A stretch of 64,000 nt of DNA from Diphasiastrum complanatum. Taxonomy: Eukaryota > Streptophyta > Lycopodiopsida > Lycopodiales > Lycopodiaceae. The stretch is from the NCBI GenBank assembly GCA_029204225.1, contig CM055106.1, positions 3,280,665 through 3,344,664 of the forward strand, in the 5' to 3' direction. Every line of letters starts with the position of its first letter. The first letter of the stretch is position 1. The notes below the pieces were generated by a model. That model saw only the letters and a list, made by a program, of their open reading frames with translations. It did not search any database and was not told where the DNA came from. The translations under genes were made by a program, and so were the position numbers. Shown in pieces: positions 47,050-58,963 of the stretch.

Positions 47050-50000
47050 CTACAGCATAGGCACGTTATCAACTTCCATCCAGCTGCACCCAGGCATTTT
47101 TTTCATACCTGCATCCTTCATTTCATTTCTGATCTTTGCTAACTCATCCTCCCTACCAGCAGCTGCATAGATGTTTGATAGCAGCACGTAAGGTGCATCA
47201 TTTTTTGGTTCCAACTTCACGATACGATCAAAGGCACGTCTTCCTATTTCCACATGGCCATGGTTACTAGCAGCACCAAGCAAAGTCATCCAAACCACAC
47301 TATCAGGCTGAATAGGCATTTTGTTGATAAAGAGCTCAGCATCCGCCAAGCACCCTGCACGCCCTAGAAGATCGACCATACATGCATAGTGTTCCCTGGT
47401 TGGTGTCACACCATGATTTTTACACATGGAATCAAAGACATAACGACCTTCATCTACTAGGCGAGAATGGGCACATGCAGAGAGAACACAAATATATGTG
47501 ACCTCGTTAGGTTTTGTGCCTTCTCTCTGCATTTGCTCAAACAGAGCAAGGGCCTCCTTGCCAAGCCCATTCTGTGTGTATCCCGCAATCATCGCATTCC
47601 ATGAAACCACATTTCGAACACTCATATTGTTCAACAGTTCACGGGCTTCCTCTGTGCACCCACATTTTGCATACATGTCAACAAGGGTGCTGCCAACAAT
47701 CACATCCGACTGAAAGCCTCTTTTTATGATGTCGGAGTGGAGCTGTCTGCCCTGTGCCAGGGCTGCTAGCCTGGCACATCCTTTTAGGAGAAGAACAAAG
47801 GTGACATTGTCTGGCTGCACACCTTCCTCTTTCATTTGCTCATACAGAGCAAGGGCCTCCTCGCCAAGCCCGTTCTGTGCATATCCCGCAATCATTGCAT
47901 TCCATGAAACCACATCTCGTTCGCTCATGTTGTTGAACACTTCACGGGCATCCTCTGTGCAACCACATTTTGCATACATGTCAACAAGGGTGCTTCCAAC
48001 AATCACATCCGATTGAAAGCCTCTTTTTATGATGTCGGAGTGGAGCTGTTTGCCCTGTTCCAGGGCTGCTAGGCTGGCACACGCTTTTAGGAGAAGAGCA
48101 AATGTGACATTGTCTGGCTGCACCCCTTCATGTTTCATTTGCTCATAAAGAGCAAGGGCTTCCTTGCCAAGCCCATTCTGCCCATATCCTGCAATCATCG
48201 TAGTCCAGGAAACCACATCTCGTTCACTCATGTTGTTGAACACTTCACGGGCCTCTTTTGTGCACCCGCATTTTGAGTACATGTCAACAAGGGTGCTTGC
48301 TACAATCACATCCGACTGGCAGCCTCTTTTTATAATGTCGGAATGGAGCTGTTTGCCCTGTTCCAGGGCTGCTAGGCTGGCACATGCTTTTAGGAGAAGA
48401 ACAAACGTGACATTGGCTGGCTGCACGCCTTCCTGTTTCATTTGCTCATAAAGAGCAAGGGCCTCCTTGCCAAGCTCATTCTGTGCATATCCTGCAATCA
48501 TCGCATTCCATGAAACCACATTTCGTTCACTCATGTTGTTGAACAGTTCACGGGCATCCTCTGTGCACCCACATTTTGCATACATGTCAACAAGGGTGCT
48601 TCCTACAATCACATCCGACTGAAAGCCTCTTTTTATAATGTCGGACTGAAGCTGTTTGCCCTGTTCCAGGGCTTCTAGGCCGGCACATGCTTTTAGGAGA
48701 AGAACAAACGTGACCTTGTTTGGCTTCACGCCTTCCTGTATCATTTGCTCATACAGATCAAGGGCCTCCTTGCCAAGCCCATTCTGTGCATATCCCGTGA
48801 TCATCGCATTCCATGAAACTACATCTCTTTCACTCATGTTGTTGAACAGTTCACGGGCGTCCTCTGTGCGCCCACACTTCGCATACATGTCAACAAGTGT
48901 GTTCCCTACAATCACATCCGACTGAAAGCCTCTTTTTATGATGTCGGAGTGGAGCTGTTTGCCCTGTTCCAGGGCTGCTAGACTGGCACATGCTTTAAGG
49001 AGAAGACCAAACGTGACTTTGTCTGGATGCACGCCTTCCTGTTTCATTTGCTCATACAGAGCGAGGGCCTCCTTCCCAAGCCCATTCTGTGCATATCCTG
49101 CAATCATCGCATTCCATGAAACCACATCTCGTTCACTCATGCTGTTGAACAGTTCACGGGCGTCCTCTGTGCACCCGCATTTTGAATACATGTCAACAAG
49201 AGTGCTTACTACAACCACATCCGAATGAAAGCCTCTTTTTATGATGTCGGAGTGGAGCTGTTTGCCCTTTTCCAGGATTGCTAGGCTGGCACATGCTTTT
49301 AGGAGAAGAACAAACGTGACATCGTCTGGCTGCACGCCTTCCTTTTCCATTTGCTCATACAGAGCAAGGGCCTCCTTGCCAAGCCCATTCTGTGCATATC
49401 CCGTAATCATCGCATTCCATGAAACCACATCTCGTTCACTCATGTTGTTGAACAGTTCACGAGCGTCCTTTGTGCAACCACATTTTGCATACATGTCAAC
49501 AAGGGTGTTTCCTACAATCACATCCGAGTGAAAGCCTCTCTTTATGATGTCGGAGTGGAGCTGTTTGCCCTGTTTCAGGGCTGCTAGCCTGGCACATGCT
49601 TTTAGGACAACTACAAACAGAACTTTGTCTGGTGCTAAGCCTGTCTCTTGCATTTGCTGGAATAAATTAAAAGCCTCCTCACCTTGTCCGCTGTCAGCAT
49701 ATGCTGAGATGATAGCAGTCCATGAATACACATTGTGCTGAGGCATGTTGCTGAATACTTTGTGTGCATCCAGCACACTACCGCACTTGGAGTACATGTG
49801 AACAAGGGTGTTTGCTAAGAAAATATTTGAATCGAGTACATTTTGGTCTATAAGGGCATGCACTTGCTTGCCCTCCGCCAAGGCTTTCCTTCTGGAACAT
49901 CCCTTCAAAAGGCAAACATAGGCGTCCATTGGAGCTTTACTAGTTTGCTGGACCATAAGCTCCACCATATGTAGGGCCTCTTTCAACCGTCCCTCCTGAC

Positions 50001-51093
50001 AGAGTTTGCTCACCTTATCACCATTGCAAAAGGAGTCGGGCATCCTGCATGCTTCATATAATGATCATAAAGAAATATGAACAAGTGTAAATTTTGAAAG
50101 AAAAGAAAAAGGAGGACATGTTGTATTCCTAGAGCTGCACATTCCACACTCAGATTAAACACATACCGTGATCTCAATCCATCACCACATTGTATATGAC
50201 CCAATGCCATAGAAGCCATCTTTTCTTTTACCCAGGTCGGATTCAGCCAACCATCAACCCATAGGCCCTCAAGTGTGCGCTTATGTTTAAAGTCCGGGTA
50301 CTTTGGACTTTTCTGCATAGCATTATACAGATCACAGACATAGCTTCAATTCAAGGAAATTGACTACAATAACCAATCGGCCTCGTACACGTAATATCAT
50401 AGCAGCAATGAAAACTTTTCAGGTCAGAGGTGATTAGCCAAAGTAAGTGCAGCCTGAAATAAGTCCAAAAATCACACCTTAGTAAATCTGTTGTCCCACC
50501 ACTGCGATGGATCTGAGAAAAACTCCTGCCAGAGCTGTTCCATTCTAACTAGTCTGCCTGCATGCCCTAAGGGTAAACCAGAATGCATCAGAACTTTGAC
50601 AAACCATGATCAAGGATTGTAGATGTGGCTTTAAATATCTCTGCAAATTCATATCCCCCCTAAGCCAGGTAATGCTGGCGAATTGAAAAGAGTATGACAT
50701 AAATATAAGCATACCTGAGCTCTGAAGTGTTGAGAAAGCGGATGGCTCCTGCTCTTGAAATTGTAGCATGACAGGCAGCCTCGCATGAACCCAACGAGGA
50801 TTAAACCGATTGTTGATCCACAGTGCCTCCTTTCTGGTCATGTCCATCTGAGGACGATCCCTACAAGGAGGAGGAAGAAGAGCAGCACAAGCGAGGGAAG
50901 TAGAAGAAGATGAGAGGGCGTATTCATTTGTGGGTCTGATGATGATGAGGCTGGGGCAGAAAAGGAGTAGATATTGATGCTCGTTGGGGTTGAAACAAAG
51001 GCCTAATAATCCTCCTCGTCCTGTTGTTACTGCCATAGCTGCTGCTGCTGCTCTTCTTAGACCTAATTCTCCTTTTGCTGTTGTCATTGCCAT
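47050..51093 (-). CDS. Organelle-type PLS-class PPR protein with an N-terminal OSB-like PDF motif
   Basis: Four exons fit on the minus strand: 51093-50715, 50557-50478, 50312-50167 and 50044-47050. Donors are CAG|GTATGC, AAG|GTGTGA and ACG|GTATGT; all acceptors end in CAG. Phases 1, 0 and 2 join exactly, giving about 1,199 residues. Residues 1-30 are Ala/Arg/Thr-rich, as in organelle transit peptides. About 79-107 hold a partial PDF motif (KEALWINNRFNPRWV). About 132-181 hold a complete one (LWQEFFSDPSQWWDNR, KYPDFKHKRTLEGLW, NPTWVKEK), known from organellar single-strand DNA-binding (OSB) proteins; no OB-fold is seen. The PPR array follows, with seven near-identical P-L-S modules, then an E-like domain ending GCSWMEVDN. 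The frame stops just before the decayed DYW. PPR proteins of this class bind organelle RNA. The fusion is inferred from splice signals, not seen in RNA. Confidence 0.85.
47503..49623 (-). repeat. Seven near-identical 303-bp PPR modules
   Basis: Each 303-bp unit encodes a 101-residue L-S-P set with KQLHSDIIKRGFQSDVIVG, TLVDMYAKCGCTEDAR, NNMSERDVVSWNAMIAGYAQ and EALALYEQM. Spacing is exact, and differences are mostly a few residues per unit. An eighth, older unit precedes them with only family-level similarity. The open frames on the opposite strand with the same spacing are by-products. Confidence 0.93.
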
Positions 51094-51464
51094 GGCTGCT
51101 GCTGCTGCTGCTGCTTGCTGCTCTCCTTAAGCTCGCACTCTATTTTTGACGTAATGCTTTGCTCTCCTCATTCCCTCCCATCCTGCCATTAATTTCACAT
51201 GCACTTTTATTTATGGGGGAGTAAAGAGTATAGACCATCAAGATCCATCTCTTCTCCATGATACAAGAAAAAACCCACAAACAAGTGTTATGGCAAGTAG
51301 GAGTTGATTGTGGTATGTAAATTGTGTTGGGCAATTAGAGAGTTGGAGTTCCAAACAATGTTGGACACGTATATAGGTGCCTGGCTATTATCAACAATGG
51401 TATCATAGAACATAACCAATGTTAAACAGGTATCTAGGTGTCTAGCTAGTATTAACAATGTATT

Positions 51465-51579
51465 AGGTAATGGCCATTGAGAGGGCCATTACCATAAATA
51501 ATTTGGCACCTGAGCACCGAGTGGTGGAGGCCACGAGCTGCCTGGTTATGGTAATGGCCCGACCAATTGGCCATTACCT
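51465..51579. mobile_element. MITE-like element with double hairpin, copy 1
   Basis: Starts AGGTAATGGCCATTG and ends CAATTGGCCATTACCT. Each end is itself an inverted repeat (GGTAATGGCC with GGCCATTACC), so both ends can fold alone or pair together. A diverged copy in the opposite orientation lies at 58964-59086. No coding capacity. Confidence 0.6.
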
Positions 51580-51665
51580 GACGTAATTGACCTTCGCCCG
51601 ATTGTTTTTCACTTAGTGAGACTCTCTCGCGCTCTCCCGTATTGATGATACGCGCCCTCTTTTCG

Positions 51666-51667
<2 letters not shown>

Positions 51668-51716
<49 letters not shown>
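51668..51716. repeat. (TC)n microsatellite
   Basis: About 24 TC units. Confidence 0.95.
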
Positions 51717-51719
<3 letters not shown>

Positions 51720-51889
51720 CCAGAATTACACACCTTGATCTGGAAGCAATCGTTTCTCCTCTTCCACGTAATTCTTACCTCTACTAGACTGTCCAAGATC
51801 TCTCTTCCTTTTTTCCTTTTTGGAGAAAGAAAGAGCTCTTTGCTCAGCAATAGCATTAGCTTTTTGCAGATTCCTCACCCTCATTCATG

Positions 51890-52221
51890 TCACTCTGTTT
51901 CTGGTTGCCATCATACCAAGACCAATCCGAATTACCAATCTGTTGTTGTCGTGGCGCAAGAACATAGAGGATTGATGGGCAACCCAAATACTCATGTCTA
52001 CTCAGAACCTCAAAATCTAGCTTTGATTTTTTACTTATCCCACCACCTGTAGGCTTCACTGTGGCATGCTCTTTTTGAGAAGCATTTCTTGGAGTGTGGT
52101 GCTCATTGTCTTCCTGCTCAAAATTGGATATCGAGTCCTCATGCTCCTCGTCAGAAGAGTCTTGATCGTCGTCAGAGAGCGTCGCAAGGGGATCGATGCT
52201 GCACCATGGAGTTGCCGCCAT
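51890..52221 (-). CDS. Likely first exon of a conserved plant protein of unknown function
   Basis: The frame begins MAATPWCSIDPLATLSDDD and is very acidic (DQDSSDEEHEDS), then has KLDFEVLSRHEYLGCPSILY, a PPR-unrelated R-PRQQQ stretch and DWSWYDG. The block LDFE-L-RHGY-GGPSVL--PPP followed by WSW is one I associate with a conserved plant protein of unknown function. That is memory of a pattern, not a search. A donor-like G|GTGAGG lies at the end of the exon. Further exons, which should lie to the left, were not recognised, so the gene may be truncated. Confidence 0.5.
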
Positions 52222-54199
52222 TGCTCTTCATCATATTGCTATTTGAATGATTTCACATAAAATGCAATTCCGCTTACCTTCCAAAATACTGCTAATAATG
52301 AGCAGGGTATAAGTTTTTTCCAAACATCGTTTCCCCTTTCTTGTCATTTTACTGCGAATCGGTTAGATTTTGTGTTATCGAGTCATTTTTTTATAAGGTC
52401 ATTTTTTGCCCTAGTATTTTTATTAAAGAAATTTGATATCTCAAATTACATATTACTCTTTTTTAAAAGTATTTTTAGCAATTTGTAAATCCTTATATTC
52501 AGGTTGATAGCCTGTTGGTATTATTACCCTTGTGATACCAACCTAGTTTATACCGGTCCACCACTCATATACCTCTTACTTGATTGGTATTAATTTTGTG
52601 AAAAAATTGCAATATCCGAACCTGGTTGGTATCGAAAATTTTGATACCTAGCCAACATTGGTCCCAACCCAATTAATGGCTCAGCACATGGTTCAAAATT
52701 AAAATGCCATGCAACTTTTTTTCTCAATTGTTGGTAACACAACCAACTTTGTGTCATTCTCTTTTTTTGAGACAAATTCAGGTTGTGAGCCAACAATATC
52801 AATATATTCAACATGTTTAATCAGTCCAAGAATTATACTTGAATACAAATCCTTGTACCTATTCTAAATCTAAGTACAATTGTAGCTTGTGAATTGTGTC
52901 AAGTCAAGTTTGAACACTAATTTGATTTTTGGCATCTACAAAGACTTACAAACAACAAAGTCTGATCTGTATTTGATATCTTATCAGATTCACATGAATA
53001 AGACAATATTCAATCTATTTTGGCCATTGATACTTTAAATAAATCGGCGTCCCATACCACCGACTTACCTTCCAGAACTAATGGACATGCAAACAACTGA
53101 ATAATCCTATGATAACACTTATAGGCCGATGTCCCATACCATCGATCTATCAGATAGTGTTATTACAGTAACAACTAGTCTTATCATATTAAGTGCATGC
53201 TAATTTCATCGAAAGAGATAACATGACTTGATGGTTAATTGATTTGATGTTAGGCAATAAGCTCAAATTATTGTGATTTTGGTTTATTGCTAAAATACGA
53301 CCCTAGACACGGCTCTGAGGATTTATTTGAGTTGTCGAAGCGTAGTGAGAGTTTTCACTGTGACTCACCATATCCTTGGCTTGTCTTCTGAGTTATATTA
53401 AGGCTTACTCACGGGAAACTTATAAAGGTAATTGACCCATAATCCCATGTTTCTTTACTTTACCTGCTGATCCTTATGGATGTTGGTAAATCATTGCATT
53501 TTTTATTATGTACAGTTTTTTTGTACCAAGAAACAAATGATTTTACTAAAAAACTCTGGATTTTATTTATTCATGAAACTGATTGAATTTCTTTAACTTA
53601 CATAGAAATGACTGAGCTTTTAAGCCATTCTAAAATACTGTGAAAATGGTTCACCGTAGAGATGCTACACTTAAATAACTCACTGATCCCCTTGAGTTTC
53701 CAATCTACTGAACAAGCTCTGAGCTGCACACCAAAGGACTATTGGGAACTTCATGCTCCCTTCTCGCAAAAAGACCTAAAGTCCTTTTATTAACTTTTAA
53801 CTAATCAAATAACTATGTGATCATCGAGTTGGACTTACGCAGGGTGCATCCCTCTCACTTATTGACTATGGTTAGGGTTGCCTCGAGATACGCAAACCCT
53901 CCAACAGTCTTCCAAATAGTGTTCGATAGTTCGGAGTGTTCGAGTCATGGGACTGGGAAGGGATGGACTAACGATTAATAGTCGACTACTGAATGACTCT
54001 ACCCATTTGGTAGACCTTGCAATAGTATCATGAACCTTGTCTTGGAACTTGTGTGTAAATCTGTAGGTTCTTCTCTATAGCAGGTTCTCGTGTAAATAAT
54101 CAGATCTGGAACTCTGTTGTAGATACCTGAAAGACATAGTTGGTAGCTAATACAATGGCAACTGGATTAAATGATTGAAGCGAAATTAGATTTTCAACA
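52222..54199. other. No gene; right part is a copia 3' LTR of unknown length
   Basis: A ~28-bp element with GTCCCATACCA(C/T)CGA occurs at 53048 and 53132. The sequence directly left of 54199 starts, on the minus strand, TGTTGAAAATC and must be an LTR. Its far edge was not found. No host gene seen. Confidence 0.5.
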
Positions 54200-55075
54200 C
54201 TCCCCCTTAATTTGACTTCAAACATTTAGATAATTTTTAAATTTAACATCTTTTTGAATAGAAGATGCTTTTCTTTAGACAAAACTTTTGTAAAGATATC
54301 GGTTACCATGAGATTTGTCAACAATAAGTCAGCTCTACACATTTTAAGTGTACTTTCTCTCGAACAAAAGGAAATTGAATTTCTATGTGTTTCATCCTGG
54401 AATGAAATATAGATTGAGAGTAAGTTGAATGCAGCAGACATTGTCATAGTAGATGGTAGTCAGATTGCTCTAATTGAAGTTTAGATCCTGTAGAAGAAGC
54501 CTCAACCAGATAGCTCCCTTACTTGCTTGTGTTGCTGCTACATATTCGACTTAAGTCGGTGAGACTGATTTCTGTTTTCTATTGTTCCAAGAAACAGGTG
54601 TGGACAATAAGTAGAAACAATATCTAGAAGTAGACTTCCTGGTGTCTAAATCTCCTCTCCAATTTGAATTAGAATAGTCGAACAAGCATAATGATGTAGC
54701 GGAGTTACTAGAATAACAAAGAACTTGGTTCTTTGTCGATTGAATGTACTTCATCGCTCTTTCGAGTGCTTTCCAATGTTAAAATTCTAGATTAGACATG
54801 AATTGAGATAGTGTGCTGATAGTATATGCCAGATCAGGTCTGGTGCACACCATTGTGTACATTAATGAAACAATTAAAGAGTATGAAATTTTTTTCATAT
54901 CAAAAGTCTCATCGTGTGTCAAAGGACACACATCCTTACTATGCTTGAATCTTGGATCCATTGGCGAATCAATTGGTTTTGGTTCAAGCATTCTGAATTT
55001 TTCAATAATGTTGTGCAAATGCCTCTATTGGCTTAAAAAGAATGTATTCCTTTTTTTATCTCAAAGGATCTAAAT
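54200..55075 (-). pseudogene. Ty1/copia pol tail A: end of reverse transcriptase, RNase H, purine tract
   Basis: The minus strand reads VSLMYTMVCTRPDLAYTIST then FMSNLEF, a stop, and ALERAMKYIQSTKN. RNase H motifs follow: GDLDTRKSTSRYCFYL, PVSWNNRKQKSVS, VEYVAATQASKGAIWLR, and a decayed end. The gene finishes at AATTAAGGGGGAG (54200-54212), a textbook polypurine tract next to TGTTGAAAATC. Several stops make it dead. The rest of pol is missing to the right of 55075. Confidence 0.88.
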
Positions 55076-56954
55076 ACTGAGTAGATAGTGTATTGGTCCT
55101 CTTTTACAACAAGAAAGGGTTGCCTTTTAAGCTTTTTGGTCGATGTCCACCAATGCCTCCAAAGAGCCCTCCAAGGTGCCTTTCTTCCAATGTCCCTAAG
55201 ATCCTTCTAAAGAAGACAATCAAATGGCCTCAAGAAATCACCACCCAACCATAGCTAGATCCATGCATAATCAAGCCAATCTAGCACTCCCTTGCTACAC
55301 CACTATCATTCACATAACCACCATCACAGGCACAAGCATACTCAAGATCCTACCCCCATCTAAGTCCCATACCAAAGATGGAGATCCTCACAAGAGTTAC
55401 CTGGCAACAAAAATGCTCTCTACACTCTAGCCTCTGTTGGATTATTCTCCTTCTTACTAATCGACTAATCGGTTTTAATCCTCATCCATTGTTTATCCAT
55501 TCTGCAGATTTTTCCAAGTCTTTATACAGTCTGCAGATTTACAATATTTTTACACAGTCTACAGAAATACATGGTCTTTGACAACAGTGTCTGGTAGTGG
55601 AGAGTTCAACAATATTCAGTTATTGAAAGTGACTACCAAGAAGCTCGAGGGTGGGTAATAAGTAGAAAATAAAAAGGCGGGAGGTCGAAGAAGAAAGGAT
55701 TAGGCAGTTGATCGAGATCGGGCAATCCAAGGGAGGGTAGTCGATTTGATGTGTTGATGATCAGTGTTTGTGACTAGCAGAATTGACAAGGGGCGCACAT
55801 CTTGGGCATGGAATCTTGTAAGAAGCTATTGTCATTGGAATGAGAATCCTTGGAGTATTTCTTATCATTTCTATGTACTATTTTGTTGCCTGTGAGCAAG
55901 AGTTTTATATCAAGTAAGTAAGAGATTATAGATTTGCGGTTTGAGTAGTAATCTTGTAAGAAGCACAATAAGTGAGTACATTTTATCTATAGTTAACCAA
56001 AGTGACAGGCCCGAGTTATGATGTTGAATGCTTAAGAGTTAGATGGTTAATTCCTTCTTGCCATGTTCCAATCTTTGTGGAAATGTTGATGGAAAGGGAT
56101 AGGTTGTGAATAGCAAGTATTTTTGGTTAATTTGAATAGAAGTCATAGGATTTTTAAATGGCAAATTCTAGTTCTAAGCAAGTGTTGATGACAAGTGAGA
56201 GAAATCAACATTAGAAGTGTTGTGAATCCTGGACGATTGTCGAATGTTTTGATACCAATGATGTGAATCCTTCTACTTCGAATCTCCATGTGATGTGAAT
56301 CATTCGACTTCGGATCTCCAAGCAGCTTTGATACCACTGATGTGGGATTGGTGACTTTGAACACTTCGAAGTCATGCAATTGGAATTAACTGATATGAGC
56401 TCTGGGGAAGCTACTGCTTCATTCCGCGATCAGACATCCTCCGAACGATAGATAGCTACTACTAATCTGATACTAATTTGTGAGTAGTAGATAGTGTCAA
56501 ATGACAATGGAAGTATATCTACTTATGAATTAAGCAATCATCATAACATTTAGAGATTGCATACATTGAGCAAAAGAACTGTTACTTGTCTATATTACCA
56601 AAATCAAGTATACAACAATGATCTTTTGAGCGTGTCTGTTTCACAGATCAGTGCATGGAGGTAAGAGAAGTATTCTCCCTTACCATGAACTATCTACTGC
56701 TAGCACTTAAATCGTTGGTCTGATAATATGTGTTTGCTACTACAAGACTGCATTCATTGACTACTTCCACATGCACTCTTTGTATATCTCTCTCTGTATT
56801 TGTATTCGACTTCCAGTATATATCCTACTATGTGATTACAAAATTTGATTAGCTAAGCATTACAAGATAGTTTAAGCTAAAACATCAGCTAACTACATCT
56901 TGCTACTTTGCTTAACTACAAGGGCTTAACGGCTGAGTCATGATATTCAAATTG
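55076..56954. other. No gene; includes a candidate LTR
   Basis: A primer-site-like TGGTATCAAAGC lies on the minus strand at 56325-56336, next to a possible LTR edge TGATGTGGG at 56338. An older, similar sequence lies 80 bp to the left. The stretch 56338-56950 may be an LTR. Nothing else recognised. Confidence 0.4.
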
Positions 56955-58203
56955 TCATGCTCGTCGAGCCTTGATCTCGAAGTCCACGTTTGACGTGGCT
57001 GGTCTCGAAGTCGACTTGCTCAACTTTTGGCTTTGGCACATAGCTGGGATTGAGTCCTTGACTTCGACATCGGACACTTCAACCGAGTCAGAGACTTCAA
57101 CCTTTGGCTGGTTTGCCTTCGTTGCCTTCATTGTCTTCGTTGCCTTTGGGGACTTCGACCTTCGACCACTTTGGTTGAGTCTTGACTTCGGCGTCGTCGA
57201 TGACTTCAGTTGAGATTGGTGCCTTGGAAATTTATCGATGTCGGGGACTTCGATTGAGTCGATGACTTCGATTGAGTCGGTTGCTACATGTGTAGAAATC
57301 TCGTGTATTTCTGTAGGTAATGGCTCACAAGCTAAAAGCACTTTGTGGGTAGAAAAATTGAGTTTCTTTAGCTCCCTCTCAAAGAGTGGTAGCCTTGTGA
57401 TTCCCAGGCTAGCTCTCTGCCTTTCAAACATTGCCTTATCCAGAGGCTTTGTAATCGGCCACCATCTGCTTGGTTGGAATAAAAACTATCTGCAACTCGT
57501 TTCTCTCAACCAGATCGTTGATCAAATGATACTTAATAGCAATGTGTTTCGTTCTTGAGTGAAACATAGGATCCTTTGTCAGATGTATTGCAGATGTGTT
57601 GTCCATGTGTAGGATTAGTGGCCCATTGGTGCTCTCTCTGAAACCATCTCGAAATTGTCTGAGCCATGTCAGGTCATTAGCCATTTTGGCTGCAGCAACA
57701 TATTATGCCTCACATGATGATTGGAGAATTATGGTCTGCTTTCTGCTAATCCATATAGCAGCTGCATTGGGTGCTATTGTACATTTTCTTGAGACATTTT
57801 TGGAATCATCTTTGATTGATGCCTAGCTTGCATCACTGTAGGACTAAATCTCGAATCCTGCATCTCGACTATAGCATAGTCCATAGTTCTTTGTGCTCTA
57901 TAGGTATTGTAGGATTCTTTTGACAATTTTCCAGTGTGTCGGACATGGATTGATATTGAATTGGCTCAATCTGAACACTGCATAGGCAATTTCTGGCCTT
58001 GTATTGTCTGCCAAGTACATCAAAAAACCAATAAGGCTTATGTCGCATAGCTTCTCGGTCTGCATTGTCTCTGGGATAGTCTTCACTTGTTAGTATTGTG
58101 CCAGGTACCATAGGAGTGTTCACTCCCTTGCAATCTGTCATGTCGAAATCATCCATGATCTTCTGAATGTATCTTGACTGGTGTATCTCGACAGCAGAGA
58201 TTT
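56955..58203 (-). pseudogene. Ty1/copia pol tail B with an unusual C-terminal extension
   Basis: From the right the minus strand reads YIQKIMDDFDMTDCKGVNTP, then NTRPEIAYAVFRLSQFN (shifted frame), then RNase H blocks AAIWISRKQTIILQSS, EAYVAAAK after a stop, ILHMDNTSAIHLTKDPMF and SRTKHIAIKYHLI. After a frameshift it continues TKPLDKAMFERQRASLGI, the normal end of copia pol. The frame then runs about 135 codons more, rich in Ser, Lys and Val (VEVSDSVEVSDVEVKD). Several stops and shifts show it is dead. It is a different copia family from tail A. Confidence 0.85.
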
Positions 58204-58575
58204 GATTCGAATTTTATAAAAAAAAGATTGAGTCAATCCGGTATCGAAAAATAATGACTCGATTCGAGTCGATCCAGGGTCGGATAATTACAACGCGATC
58301 CAATCCGATCCGATCTAGGGTTGGAAGAATTCGAGCCTTTCCTTTTTCTAGTTTTTTGGTAGAAGTATATAGAGCTTTTAGAATGCTCATTACTGAATGG
58401 ATTTGGGCTTGAGCATTGAAATCCAATAAGTACCTCCCATGGTTATTATTGCCATTTCTCAAGATCGACACATTACTTTGAAAAAAAATACTCATTTTTA
58501 GCCATTTTTGGGGTGTATACTATTTTACATAATATAGGGCCTCCATTATTTTGCCACTCTTAAAATACTTTCCCC

Positions 58576-58578
<3 letters not shown>

Positions 58579-58642
<64 letters not shown>
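58579..58642. repeat. (GA)n microsatellite
   Basis: 32 GA units. Confidence 0.97.
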
Positions 58643-58644
<2 letters not shown>

Positions 58645-58963
58645 CAACACTTGAGATTGTCAAAGGTAAGGCTCTAGAAGATTTTAGATAGATGCTTTAG
58701 CCTTGTCCAAAATCCTCAAAATCTAGATTCTACGCTCTAGACCCCACGCTAAAGAATGTTGCAACTCGAAGCTCCAAAATGCTCTGGATCTACTCCTAAG
58801 TCTAGGGCCCAGTTAAAAAGTTACTAAAAACAATTGGAAACATCAAGTTTTGACAAAAGAAATAAAAATACAAAAGAATTTACTACTAGAATAAAAAAAA
58901 TTATTTCCACTGTTTGTAGAGACTTTAAAAAAACGTAAAAATCATGTGAATGACAATAACATG

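Larger units (their letters stand above)
51094..51889. other. Upstream region of the PPR gene, with MITE and microsatellite
   Basis: Holds a GCT/CAG run just before the PPR start codon (51097-51120), a roughly 60-bp imperfect tandem duplication near 51345-51465, a MITE-like element and a TC microsatellite. No TATA box stands out. Confidence 0.5.

Noticed and set aside
46823-47170. 115-codon plus-strand frame as a separate gene
   Set aside because: It is antisense to the DYW relic, whose motifs explain the sequence far better.
47498-49741. Series of plus-strand open frames every 303 bp
   Set aside because: Antisense shadows of the PPR modules; they reproduce the repeat spacing and have no start context.
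56338-56954. Defined LTR between primer-like site and copia tail B
   Set aside because: No partner copy, and the right edge has no CA/TG border or clear purine tract, so I did not list it as a separate feature.
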